Source of the DNA: Streptomyces sp. ML-6
GTDB taxonomy: Bacteria > Actinomycetota > Actinomycetes > Streptomycetales > Streptomycetaceae
Direction of reading: 5' to 3'
Length of the DNA: 64,000 bases
Assembly (NCBI RefSeq): GCF_030116705.1
Contig: NZ_JAOTIK010000001.1
Location: forward strand, 5,112,501 to 5,176,500
The translations under genes and the position numbers were made by a program. Shown one piece after another: positions 35,528-43,971 of this stretch (its first letter is position 1; every line of letters begins with the position of its first letter). The notes beneath the pieces were generated by a model. It was not told where the DNA came from and ran no database searches. It was given only the letters and a program-made list of their open reading frames with translations.

Positions 35528-36285
35528 CCATGTCGCTCTCCCCGTCCTCCCCGTCCCCCGCCCCGTCGCCGGTCCTCGACCACGACAGCGGGGTCGCCGT
35601 ACTGGACAAGGCGTCGTTGCTGCTGAGCGTGCTGGAGGACGGCCCGGCCTCGGTGTCGCGGATCGTGCGCGTCACGGGGCTGACCCGTCCCACCGCGCAC
35701 CGGCTGGCCCTGGCGCTGCAACGGCTGCGGCTGGTCACCCGCGACGCGCGGGGCCGTTTCCTGCTGGGGCCCAGGCTGAGCGAGATGGCGGTCGTCGAGC
35801 ACGGCGACCGCATGCTCGCCCTGGCCGGCCCCGTGCTGACGGGGCTGCGCGACCGGACCGGGGCCAGCGCCCGGCTCTACCGCCGGTGCGACGACCGGGT
35901 GCTGTGCGTGGCCGCCGCGGAGACCTCGTCGGACATCGCCGCCACGGTGCCGGTGGGCACGGCCTTCCCGATGCGCTCCGGTTCGGTCGCCCAGGTGCTG
36001 CTGGCCTGGGAGGACCCGGACGTGCTGTACCGGGGACTGGTGGGCGCCCGCTTCACCGCCACCGTGCTCGCCGGGGTGCGCCGCCGGGGCTGGGCGCAGA
36101 GCTTCGGGGAACGGGGCCGGGGCTCCGCCGAACTGACCGCCCCGGTGCGCGGACCGGGCGGCCGGGTCGTCGCCGCGCTCTGCCTGTCCGGCCCGGTCGG
36201 GCTGATCACCGACGAGCCGGCCCGGGAGTACGGCAGCGCGGTCATCGACGCGGCGCTGCGCCTCGGGGAGGCGTCGGACACGTGA
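35524..36285 (+). CDS. IclR-type transcriptional regulator (copy 1)
   Basis: A 253-residue regulator. The N-terminal winged helix (KASLLLSVLEDGPASVSRIV, TGLTRPTAHRLALALQRLRL) is followed by an IclR effector domain (MLALAGPVLTGLRDRTGASA, RRGWAQSFGERGRGSAELTA). It shares long stretches with the protein at 38961-39692 (LVTRDxRGRFxLGPRL, LRDRTGASARLYRR). Ligand unknown. ATG overlaps the thioesterase stop by four bases; the SARP gene follows 32 bp later. Confidence 0.88.
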   Translation: MTMSLSPSSPSPAPSPVLDHDSGVAVLDKASLLLSVLEDGPASVSRIVRVTGLTRPTAHRLALALQRLRLVTRDARGRFLLGPRLSEMAVVEHGDRMLALAGPVLTGLRDRTGASARLYRRCDDRVLCVAAAETSSDIAATVPVGTAFPMRSGSVAQVLLAWEDPDVLYRGLVGARFTATVLAGVRRRGWAQSFGERGRGSAELTAPVRGPGGRVVAALCLSGPVGLITDEPAREYGSAVIDAALRLGEASDT

Positions 36286-36317
36286 CCCCTGCCTCCTGCG
36301 GGCGGGTGGTCTGCTGA

Positions 36318-38138
36318 ATGACACTCGGACAAGGCACCGGATCCGAGCTGGAGTTCAGGATTCTCGGGCCCACCGAGATGTGGGCGTCCGGGGTGCGCAT
36401 CCCGCTGACCGCCGCCAAACAACGCACGGTCCTCGCGGCCCTCCTCATCTCTCCCGGCCGGTTCGTCTCCGACCTGTGGCTCAGCGAACTGCTGTGGGAC
36501 GCCGCACCCCCCGCCACCCGGTCGGCCCAGCTCTACACGTACATCTCGCGGCTGCGCCGGATCTGCGGGCCCGACCTGCGGCTGGCGCGCAAGCACCGGG
36601 GCTACCACCTGGCGCTGGGCGACGCCTGGTTCGACTGGGACGTGTTCCGGCAACTCGCCGAGCAGGGCCGCGACGACCTGCTGAACAGCCGTTACGCGGA
36701 GGCGTCCGCCTGCCTGGGCACGGCACTGGAGCTGTGGAGCGGGCCCGCCCTGTCGGACGTGACCGAGTTCCTGGCCCGCGCCGAGCTCCCCGCCCTGGAG
36801 GAGTCCCGGCTGACCGTGGTCGAGAACCGCATGGAGGCCGAGCTCGAACTGGGGCGGCACAGCCGGGCCCTGCCCGAACTGACCCGGCTGGTCGCGGAGC
36901 ACCCCACCCGGGAGTCGCTGCGCGGCCACCTGATGACCGCCCTGTACCGCTGCGGCCGGCAGATGGACGCGCTGCGGGTGTACGAGCAGGGCCGCCAGGT
37001 CCTCCAGCAGGAACTGGGGGTGGACCCGGGGCCCGTGCTGCGCGAACTGCACCGGTCGGTGCTGCTGGAGGAGCTGGCCGCGCCCGCCGCCGCCGAGGCG
37101 CTCACGGTCGCCAGCAACGGGGCGCCGAGCCCCTGGACCGGACTGGTGCCGGCCATGCTGCCGATGGACACCACCGACTTCGTCGGGCACGGCGCCGAAC
37201 TGGCCGAGGTGCTGGAGGGGTTGCGCGGCTCCGGCGGCTCCCACCGCGGTGTCGTGCTGGTCGGCGCGGCCGGGGCCGGGAAGTCCGTCCTGGCCGTGCG
37301 CGCCGGGCACGTCTGCCGGGACGACTTCCGCCAGGGGCAGCTCTACATCGACCTGCGCCGGGAGGACGGCAGCCCCAAGAACCCGCTGGACGTGCTTGGT
37401 TCGTTCCTGCGGGCGCTGATCCCGGTACGGGGCGACCTGCCCGAGACCCTGGACGAGCGGGCCCAGCTGTACCGCAGCGTGCTGGCGCGGCGCCGGGTCC
37501 TGGTCGTGCTCGACAACGCGGTGGACGACCGTCAGGTGCGCCCGCTGCTGGCCAGCGGCGAGAGCTGCCGGATGCTGATCACCAGCCGCAGCGCGATGGC
37601 CTCGCTGGAGGGGGTGCGGGCGGTGCCGGTCGGCCGGCTCGACGACGCGGCGGCCCGGCAGCTGATCGAGTCGGTCCTCGGCGCGGCCCGGCTCGACGCC
37701 GAACCCGTGGCGGCCGGACGCCTGGTGGAGCTGTGCGACGGGCTGCCCCTGGCCCTGCGGATCTGCGCGGCCCGGCTCGCGGCCCGGCCCCAGTGGCCCG
37801 TGGCCCGGCTGGTGGACCGGCTGGACCCGGGGGAGGGGCAGGCGCGCCACGAGGAGTGGTCCGAGGGCAGTCTCGACCTGCGTGCCGCGCTGCGCACGAG
37901 CGTCCTCCAGCTCGAACCGGGCCTGCGCCCGGTGCTGCGGGTGCTGGCCCGCGCGGACCCCGGTCCCTTCACCGCGGCGGAGGCGGCAAAACACCTGGGG
38001 TGGTCCGAGGAGCGGACCCAGACGGCGCTGGACGCACTGGCGGAGGTGTGGCTGCTGGAGGTCGACGCCGGGTACGGCCCGGACGCGGGGCCCTGCACGT
38101 ACCGGTGCTCCCCCCTGGTCAGACTGCTCGCCCGCTGA
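36318..38138 (+). CDS. SARP family regulator with NB-ARC domain (AfsR-like)
   Basis: A 606-residue activator. Residues 10-100 are an OmpR-type winged helix (FRILGPTEMWASGVRIPLTA, QLYTYISRLRRICGPDLRLA). Residues 105-250 are the bacterial transcriptional activation domain (RYAEASACLGTALELWSGPA, ALRVYEQGRQVLQQELGVDP). Residues 275-520 are an NB-ARC ATPase with Walker A VGAAGAGKSVLAV and Walker B RVLVVLDNAVDD. The TPR region of AfsR is missing. SARPs activate secondary-metabolite operons through direct repeats near the -35 region, so this is the most likely activator of the PKS and NRPS operons. Confidence 0.92.
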   Translation: MTLGQGTGSELEFRILGPTEMWASGVRIPLTAAKQRTVLAALLISPGRFVSDLWLSELLWDAAPPATRSAQLYTYISRLRRICGPDLRLARKHRGYHLALGDAWFDWDVFRQLAEQGRDDLLNSRYAEASACLGTALELWSGPALSDVTEFLARAELPALEESRLTVVENRMEAELELGRHSRALPELTRLVAEHPTRESLRGHLMTALYRCGRQMDALRVYEQGRQVLQQELGVDPGPVLRELHRSVLLEELAAPAAAEALTVASNGAPSPWTGLVPAMLPMDTTDFVGHGAELAEVLEGLRGSGGSHRGVVLVGAAGAGKSVLAVRAGHVCRDDFRQGQLYIDLRREDGSPKNPLDVLGSFLRALIPVRGDLPETLDERAQLYRSVLARRRVLVVLDNAVDDRQVRPLLASGESCRMLITSRSAMASLEGVRAVPVGRLDDAAARQLIESVLGAARLDAEPVAAGRLVELCDGLPLALRICAARLAARPQWPVARLVDRLDPGEGQARHEEWSEGSLDLRAALRTSVLQLEPGLRPVLRVLARADPGPFTAAEAAKHLGWSEERTQTALDALAEVWLLEVDAGYGPDAGPCTYRCSPLVRLLAR

Positions 38139-38267
38139 GGGCCTGCCGGGCGGACCCCGCCGGGGCGCGGCCGGCGGGTCGGGGGCAGCCCGGCGGGATC
38201 CGGGCGGCCCCGGGCCCGTCCGGTGCGCGGTGTCCACCGGGCGGGCGCCGGGTCCGTGGTCGTCGTT

Positions 38268-38322
38268 GTGTCCATGAGTGCCGGACGACCCGGCCCCCGG
38301 GCTCTCCGGCACTCATGGACAC
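38268..38322. terminator. bidirectional terminator between SARP and small gene
   Basis: A perfect 18-bp inverted repeat: GTGTCCATGAGTGCCGGA (38268-38285) and TCCGGCACTCATGGACAC (38305-38322), with a further GC-rich centre. It lies between two convergent genes. Confidence 0.85.
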
Positions 38323-38330
38323 AGCGCTGA

Positions 38331-38600
38331 TCAGTTCTCGCGTTCGGGCGGCAGCGAGGTGCTGTTCATGCCGTCGATGAAGGCCGCCAGCAGACTGGCC
38401 CACCGCATGCCCTGGTCGTCGGCGACGGAGAGGTCGCCCAGGCTGGTGGCGCGTTCCGCGAGCCACGGTTCCAGACAGGACGTGTTCACCGCCCGCGCGT
38501 ACATCTGCGCGTCCGTCCAGTCCGGTTCCTCCCGCCGCGGCCGGGTCTGGAACTCCCCCTCCGACACCATCGCCAGATCGGGCGCAGTGTCATGACTCAT
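38331..38600 (-). CDS. small hypothetical protein of the cluster
   Basis: An 89-residue acidic protein beginning MSHDTAPDLAMVSEGEFQTR and ending AFIDGMNSTSLPPEREN. The start is clear: AAAAGGAGGAGACC directly precedes ATG 38600. It has one Cys (NTSCLEPWLAERATSLGDLS), no signal peptide and no membrane segment. It does not resemble a ribosomal-peptide precursor known to me, and no function is offered. It is the only minus-strand gene inside the regulatory block and stands alone. Confidence 0.65.
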   Translation of the reverse strand: MSHDTAPDLAMVSEGEFQTRPRREEPDWTDAQMYARAVNTSCLEPWLAERATSLGDLSVADDQGMRWASLLAAFIDGMNSTSLPPEREN

Positions 38601-38721
38601 GGTCTCCTCCTTTTCGAGCCGGTTCCCCCGCGGGTCGTAGCACACAGGATTGGAGAGATATCTATCCCTCCTCTATATTCCTGGCCCGGGAAGCACAGCG
38701 AGTGATCATTTGCCGGTCGTC

Positions 38722-38737
38722 TGGCAGCTTCCTGTAG
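38722..38737. promoter_or_regulatory. conserved 16-bp cluster element, copy 2
   Basis: TGGCAGCTTCCTGTAG followed by GAGCCATTGCC. It lies in the 360-bp gap between the small minus-strand gene and the second IclR-type gene, about 225 bp before the latter. The gap shows no gene. Confidence 0.75.
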
Positions 38738-38960
38738 GAGCCATTGCCGTGTGCTGTCCCGGGGGATTGCATGGTCGCCAGGTGCAGTGCTTTCCCTCTC
38801 GAAGCGAAGCCTCACTGACCGGCGGCCACCCCCCCCCGAATGCCGCCGGGGCACGAGGGTCCGGAGCCCTTTCGGCGGCCCCGGACCCTCCGGTCGAACT
38901 CTTCCTTCCGACGAGCTCTTCCGAAGAGCTCCTCCATGCCCGGAGAAAGGGGTTTCGGGA

Positions 38961-39692
38961 ATGACCGCCTCAGCTCCCGAACGGACGCGACTGGTGAGCG
39001 GCGTCGGGGTCCTGGACAAGGCTTCCCTGTTGCTGGAGGTGATGGAGGTGGGGCCCGCCTCCCTCACGGAGCTGGTGGAGCGCACGGGACTGAAGCGCCC
39101 CACGGTGCACCGCCTGGCGACCGCCCTGGAGCGGCTGCGGCTGGTCACCCGGGACCGGCGCGGCAGGTTCGTGCTGGGGCCGCGGCTCGGCGACATGGCG
39201 GAGGAGGCCGGCCGGGACCGGCTCGTCGCCTCGGCCGGACCCGTACTGACCTCGCTGCGCGACCGGACCGGGGCCAGCGCCCGGCTCTACCGCCGCCACG
39301 GTGACCTGCGGGTCTGTGTGGCCGCCGTGGAGGGGAGCGGCCCGCCCGAGGACGTGCCGCTCGGGGCCGCCCTGCCGATGAAGTCCGGGGCCGCCGCCCA
39401 GGTGCTGGTGGCCTGGGAGACCCCGGAGAACCTCTACCTGAGCCTGCGCGGGGCGCGCTTCACGGCGGCCACCCTCACCTGTGTGCGCCGGCAGGGCTGG
39501 GCGCAGACCGTCGGCACGCGCGACTGGGAGACCGCCTCGGTGGCCGTTCCCGTGCGGGGCCCCGGCGGCCGGGTGGTGGCCGCGGTGTGCGTCTCGGGCC
39601 CCGTGGCCCGGCTCGGCAGGACCCCCGGACGGCGGCATGGTGCTGCCGTCGTCGACGCGGCGGTGCAGCTAGGTGCGGGACTCGTGCGTTGA
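38961..39692 (+). CDS. IclR-type transcriptional regulator (copy 2)
   Basis: A 243-residue paralogue of the regulator at 35524-36285. The winged helix is GVGVLDKASLLLEVMEVGPA, then TGLKRPTVHRLATALERLRL; the effector domain contains LRDRTGASARLYRRHGDLRV and CVRRQGWAQTVGTRDWETAS. ATG 38961 follows GGAGAAAGGGG. Elements of the TGGCAGCTTCCTGTAG type lie both upstream and just after its stop, so it could control itself and the next gene. Confidence 0.88.
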   Translation: MTASAPERTRLVSGVGVLDKASLLLEVMEVGPASLTELVERTGLKRPTVHRLATALERLRLVTRDRRGRFVLGPRLGDMAEEAGRDRLVASAGPVLTSLRDRTGASARLYRRHGDLRVCVAAVEGSGPPEDVPLGAALPMKSGAAAQVLVAWETPENLYLSLRGARFTAATLTCVRRQGWAQTVGTRDWETASVAVPVRGPGGRVVAAVCVSGPVARLGRTPGRRHGAAVVDAAVQLGAGLVR

Positions 39693-39704
39693 AACCTCCT
39701 CCCG

Positions 39705-39720
39705 TGGCAGCTTCCTGTAG
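39705..39720. promoter_or_regulatory. conserved 16-bp cluster element, copy 3
   Basis: TGGCAGCTTCCTGTAG followed by CCGCCATTGCC. It lies 12 bp after the IclR-type stop and 250 bp before the third LuxR-type gene. The downstream GCCATTGCC half is shared with copy 2, so the full element is about 27 bp. Confidence 0.75.
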
Positions 39721-39969
39721 CCGCCATTGCCTCTCCCGGCCCGCACCGGATAGACATGGGGCATGAATTCGCACCGGCAGGCCATTGTCGGCGAATAACG
39801 TTGCGACCCACCCACTGCGGAACGATCCGGAAATGGGTGAGGTCCCGTCTCCCGCATTCTCGGGCCACTCGGGGATGCGGCGTGTCTCGAATCAGCGATT
39901 ACGTGTTCTCCATTCGCTGACGAGGTCCTGTGCAGGGCGTGTTCGTGCACCTTCGGGGAGGCTCCATTC

Positions 39970-40983
39970 ATGTACGGCTACGCGCCTTTGCAGTTTGATG
40001 ATTTTTCACGGGGGCAGGCAGGAATGGAACGAGAGCGGGCCATAGGACTTGACCGGCAGACCGAGTTCGTCTACCGAATGCTGCTGCGCCGCCGCCGGTG
40101 GCGCATGTCGGAACTGTGCGGTGTCCTCGACGTGAGCGAGGAGTCGCTGGGCCGCATCATCGAGGGACTGCGCGAGGAAGGGCTCGTGGCGGCCTCGGCC
40201 GACGACGACCAGGCCATCCGGGCCGTCGAACCGTCCCTCGCCCTGCCGGCGCTCGCCACCCGCAGGTTCCAGGACGCCCAGGGCAGCGGGCTGCCCGGAG
40301 CGGTCGCGGTGGAGCGGCTGATCGCCCTGCACGAACGGGCCGCGGACCGGATCGCCGAACCGGTCGAGACCGGCAGTGTGGACGAGGCCTCGGCCCTCGT
40401 GGAGCGGCTGGCCACCACGGTGCGCCACGAGGTGGTCATGCTGGTGCCCGAACACTGCCCGGGCTCCTTCGAGTTCTCCCGGCACGTGGCCGACGCGGTA
40501 CTGCGCCGCGACGCCGCGCTCCGCCAGGTGTGGGGCGCCTCCTTCCTCCACCTGCCCGCCGTCGTCGAGCACGCACGGTGGCTCGGCGGCCAGGGAGCGG
40601 CCCCCTGCACCCTCCCGCACGTCCCCACCCGCGCGGTCGTCATCGACGGCGCGGTGGGCGTCCTGTTCGACGAGAGCGGCGGCGCCCGGGTGCTGCGCGG
40701 CGGCACCGCGCTCGACTCCCTGAAGAAGCTCGCCCGCCGGCTGTGGGACAGCAGCATGGAGGTCCGCCAGGCGCTGTCCTCCGTCCCCGCCCAGCCGACC
40801 CGGCCGCGCCGCGAACAGATCCTGCGGCTGCTCGCCGACGGCCTCACCGACGACGCGATCGCCCGCCGCATCGGGGTCAGCGTGCGCACCGTGCGCAACG
40901 ACGTCGCCTCCACCATGCTCGGACTCGACGCGCGCAGCCGCTTCCAGGCCGGCGTCCGCGCCGCCCAGATGGGACTGCTCTGA
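39970..40983 (+). CDS. LuxR-type regulator with TrmB/PLD-like sensor (copy 3)
   Basis: A 337-residue regulator. After about 20 residues it has a TrmB-like winged helix (RRRRWRMSELCGVLDVSEES, LGRIIEGLREEGLV), then a PLD-like sensor region (RHEVVMLVPEHCPGSFEFSR). The C-terminal LuxR helix-turn-helix is RLLADGLTDDAIARRIGVSV, then RTVRNDVASTMLGLDARSRF. It is longer than its two paralogues because it keeps the N-terminal helix-turn-helix. ATG 39970 follows GGGGAGG at 8 bases; ATG 40024 is an alternative. Confidence 0.83.
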   Translation: MYGYAPLQFDDFSRGQAGMERERAIGLDRQTEFVYRMLLRRRRWRMSELCGVLDVSEESLGRIIEGLREEGLVAASADDDQAIRAVEPSLALPALATRRFQDAQGSGLPGAVAVERLIALHERAADRIAEPVETGSVDEASALVERLATTVRHEVVMLVPEHCPGSFEFSRHVADAVLRRDAALRQVWGASFLHLPAVVEHARWLGGQGAAPCTLPHVPTRAVVIDGAVGVLFDESGGARVLRGGTALDSLKKLARRLWDSSMEVRQALSSVPAQPTRPRREQILRLLADGLTDDAIARRIGVSVRTVRNDVASTMLGLDARSRFQAGVRAAQMGLL

Positions 40984-41202
40984 ACGCCTGCCGGACCCTC
41001 CGGCCGAAGGCCCCCGACGGGCCCTGAGCGCAGGCCACCGGCCGCGCGCCCCCGTTCCCTCCCGACCCCCTTTCGAATCTTGCCAGTTGCTGCAACGCGA
41101 GCCCCACGGCGCCCACCGCTTGTCAGGCTGATGACGGCGCCGGACGGCTCGCCGGCAGCGCGGCCCCATTTCCCGAGCCACCTCCCGGAGACGAGGAGTT
41201 TC

Positions 41203-42198
41203 ATGTCTGTCGACGTCGGAAACGTGCTGGACCGCAAGACCGGCATCGTGCTCACAGAGGAAGAGAAGACCGAGCTGGAGATAGTCGCCTCCCACGTCAG
41301 CGGAATCCAGCCGCGCGCGGTGGACGACCGGTTCTGGATCGATTCGGCCAGGGACCTCTCGGCACTCCTCCCGGTCAGGCTGCGGCAGACGCTGCGCCGG
41401 TTCGTGCGCGACCCCGGAGCCGACGCGATGCTGCTCCTGCGCAACCTCCCGGTGGCCCCCGAGTCCCTCCCGGACACGCCCGGCAAGGCCGGCTCCGTGC
41501 AGCGCACGAGCACCCTGCCCGCCTCCGTGCTCGCCCTCATCTCCCTCCAGCTCGGCGAGCTGATGGCCTTCCGGGAGGAGAAGGGCGGCGCCCTGGTGCA
41601 GGACGTGGTGCCGGTCCCGGGCATGGAGGACTTCCAGGGCAACGCGGGCGCGACCCAGCTGACCATGCACGTGGAGAACGCCTTCCACCCCCTGCGCCCC
41701 GACCTCGTCGGCCTGATGTGCCTGCGCAACGACCACGACAACGTCGCCGGCCTGCGGATCGCCTCCATCCGCAACGCCCTGCCGCTGCTCTCCGAGGAGA
41801 CCCGCCGGGTGCTCCACGAGCCGCGCTTCGTCACCGCGCCCCCCGCCTCGTTCGGCGGCCTCCAGTCGCTGCCCGAGCCGCACGGAATCCTCAGCGGCGA
41901 CCCGGAGGACCCCGACGTGAAGGTCGACTTCACCAGCACCGAGGCGCTGGACCCGGAGGCGGAGCGGGCGATGGCGGAGCTCGGCGAGGTGTTCGTCGAG
42001 GTGCGCAAGACCCTCATCCTGGAGCCCGGGGACCTCGCCTACGTCGACAACCGGCTGGCCCTGCACGGCCGTACCGCGTTCCGCCCCCGCTACGACGGCC
42101 GCGACCGCTGGCTCCAGCGCGCCTTCGTCCAGCTCGACCTGCGCCGCTCCCGGCCGCGCCGGGCGGGCGACGGGCACGTGCAGTCCAGCGCCGCCTGA
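41203..42198 (+). CDS. Fe(II)/2-oxoglutarate-dependent amino-acid beta-hydroxylase-like oxygenase
   Basis: A 331-residue protein of the clavaminate synthase/TauD group, closest in style to AsnO/VioC-type hydroxylases. Iron ligands are His and Glu in QLTMHVENAFH (about residue 155) and a distal His in VDNRLALHGRTAFRPRYDGR. The following Arg-containing segment (RDRWLQRAFV) would bind 2-oxoglutarate. HxE instead of HxD is typical of the amino-acid beta-hydroxylases of this clade. It probably hydroxylates a free or carrier-bound amino acid for the peptide; which one is unknown. ATG 41203 follows GAGGAG. Confidence 0.85.
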   Translation: MSVDVGNVLDRKTGIVLTEEEKTELEIVASHVSGIQPRAVDDRFWIDSARDLSALLPVRLRQTLRRFVRDPGADAMLLLRNLPVAPESLPDTPGKAGSVQRTSTLPASVLALISLQLGELMAFREEKGGALVQDVVPVPGMEDFQGNAGATQLTMHVENAFHPLRPDLVGLMCLRNDHDNVAGLRIASIRNALPLLSEETRRVLHEPRFVTAPPASFGGLQSLPEPHGILSGDPEDPDVKVDFTSTEALDPEAERAMAELGEVFVEVRKTLILEPGDLAYVDNRLALHGRTAFRPRYDGRDRWLQRAFVQLDLRRSRPRRAGDGHVQSSAA

Positions 42199-42323
42199 GA
42201 GCCCCCGAAACGGCCGCCGGGAGCCCGCCGGGCCGCCCCGACCGGTTGCCCGGCAGGCTCCGGCCCCCGCCGGGCGGTCTCCGGCCCCCCGGCCTGCCGG
42301 GAGGTGCCGGTTTTCCAGGGCAT

Positions 42324-42338
42324 TGCAACAAGGTGCAC
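42324..42338. promoter_or_regulatory. 15-bp element shared with the NRPS promoter
   Basis: TGCAACAAGGTGCAC lies 86 bp before the first ACP gene of the PKS operon. TGCAACAACGTGCAC (one mismatch) lies at 54462-54476 between the NRPS and the divergent thioesterase. Candidate common activator site for the PKS and NRPS operons. Confidence 0.55.
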
Positions 42339-42424
42339 CGGATCTGCCCAAGTGCCATGGGATGCGCCAGTGTTGGCGCCGCCGGAGTTTTGGCAAGACA
42401 TCACATCCGAACGAGGAGAACCAA

Positions 42425-42676
42425 GTGAGCACTGTCGTCGCCGAGCGCCAGGAAAAGATCAAGGACATCGTCTGCGACATCCTGGAGATCGAGCCCGAGG
42501 ACGTCACGGAGACCAGCCTCTTCAAGGAGGACCACGACGCCGACTCGCTGCGCGCCATCGAGATCCTCGCGTCGCTGGAGAAGGAGTTCCACATCGAGAT
42601 CGACCAGGCCGAGCTGGGCCGGATGGTCAACCTCAAGAGCGTCTACCAGGTCGTCTCCGACATAGCCGGCTGGTAA
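42425..42676 (+). CDS. acyl carrier protein (first)
   Basis: An 83-residue ACP. The phosphopantetheine attachment Ser is in HDADSLRAIEILASLE, at about residue 40. It starts with GTG 42425 behind GAGGAGAACCAA. It heads the PKS operon, 47 bp before the first ketosynthase. It is a stand-alone ACP as in type II systems and would carry the growing polyketide chain. A second ACP is encoded at 50409-50669, so the two may serve different steps (initiation and elongation, or different branches). Confidence 0.92.
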   Translation: MSTVVAERQEKIKDIVCDILEIEPEDVTETSLFKEDHDADSLRAIEILASLEKEFHIEIDQAELGRMVNLKSVYQVVSDIAGW

Positions 42677-42723
42677 TCCGAACCACCACACGACGGACCA
42701 TCGAGACGGGTTGGGGAGATTTC

Positions 42724-43971
42724 ATGACGTCGTTCTCCACGGACGAGCCGGACAGTGCGCAGAGAGTGGTCCTGAGCGGGTTCGGGGTGTTCTCCAGCAT
42801 CGGTATCGGCGCGGACGCATTCGCCGAGGGGCTGCGGGCCGGGCGCAGTGGCGCCAAGCCCATCACCAGCTTCGACACCACCGGCTTCGCCTACGCCAAC
42901 GGCTGCGAGGTCAGCGACTTCGACCCCGGCCGGTGGATCCGTAACCAGGAGCTCGAGCAGCTGGGCCGTGCCGCCCGGTTCTCGGTGGCCGCCGCCAGGA
43001 TGGCCACCGAGGACGCCGGCCTGGCACCCGAGGAACTGCGCACCAGGCGCGGACTCATCTCGATCGGCACCACCGACGGGGAGTCCCGCGACCTCGACGG
43101 CCTGGTGGAGACCGAGATCCGCACCGGACCCCAGGACATGGACCCCACGGTCGCCCGGCGGGTCAGGGCCGGCCGGCTCTCCACGGCCATCGCCCACGAA
43201 CTCGGCCTGACCGACGTGGAGGCCGTCACCATCCCCACCGCCTGCGCGGCGGGCAACTACGCCATCGGCTACGGCTACGACGCGGTGCGCGCCGGCGAGG
43301 TGGACTTCGCCCTGTGCGGCGGCGCCGACGCCCTGTGCCGCAAGACGTTCGCCGGCTTCTACCGGCTGGGCACCATCGCCCCCGAGCGCTGCCAGCCCTT
43401 CGACGCCGACCGCAAGGGCATCCTCACCGGTGAGGGCGCGGGCGTCCTGGTGCTGGAGAGCCTGGCCTCCGCACGGGCCCGCGGCGCCCGCATCTACGCC
43501 GAGGTCCTCGGCTACGGACTCAACTGCGACGCCCACCACCAGGTGGCGCCCAACGGGGCGAGCGTCGGCCGGGCCATGCGGCTCGCCCTCGACAACGCCG
43601 GCGTCAAGCCGGAGGAGGTCGACCTCATCTCGGCGCACGGCACCGGGACGAAGGCCAACGACGTCACCGAGGCCCAGGCCATCCGCGAGGTGTTCGGCGA
43701 GGCGCCCCGCACCGTCTCGATCAAGTCGATGATCGGGCACACCATGGGCGCCGCCAGCGCCCTGTCCGCGATCGCCTGCTCCCTGGCGATCGTCCACGGT
43801 TTCATTCCCCCGACCATCAACCACGTGCGCACCGACCCCGAGTGCGACGTGGACTGCGTACCCAACGAGGCGGTCGAGGCCGACCTCCGTGTCGTGCTCA
43901 ACAACGGCTTGGCGTTCGGCGGGAACAACGCCGTCGTCGCCCTCGGGAAATACGAGGAGCAGGTGCGATGA
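42724..43971 (+). CDS. beta-ketoacyl synthase, type II PKS KS-alpha
   Basis: A 415-residue FabF-like ketosynthase with an intact catalytic triad: Cys in TIPTACAAGNYAI, His in SAHGTGTKANDVTE and His in IKSMIGHTMGAASA. It catalyses decarboxylative Claisen condensation of malonyl-ACP. Its stop overlaps the start of the next ketosynthase by four bases (ATGA), the normal alpha/beta pairing of type II systems. By sequence style it belongs with the highly reducing polyene and cinnamoyl-lipid KSs rather than aromatic ones, because the KR and dehydratases lie in the same operon. Confidence 0.92.
   Translation: MTSFSTDEPDSAQRVVLSGFGVFSSIGIGADAFAEGLRAGRSGAKPITSFDTTGFAYANGCEVSDFDPGRWIRNQELEQLGRAARFSVAAARMATEDAGLAPEELRTRRGLISIGTTDGESRDLDGLVETEIRTGPQDMDPTVARRVRAGRLSTAIAHELGLTDVEAVTIPTACAAGNYAIGYGYDAVRAGEVDFALCGGADALCRKTFAGFYRLGTIAPERCQPFDADRKGILTGEGAGVLVLESLASARARGARIYAEVLGYGLNCDAHHQVAPNGASVGRAMRLALDNAGVKPEEVDLISAHGTGTKANDVTEAQAIREVFGEAPRTVSIKSMIGHTMGAASALSAIACSLAIVHGFIPPTINHVRTDPECDVDCVPNEAVEADLRVVLNNGLAFGGNNAVVALGKYEEQVR

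Noticed and set aside
40006..42636. 876-residue minus-strand frame across the third LuxR-type and oxygenase genes
   Set aside because: Antisense of two well-supported genes, with no domain signal.
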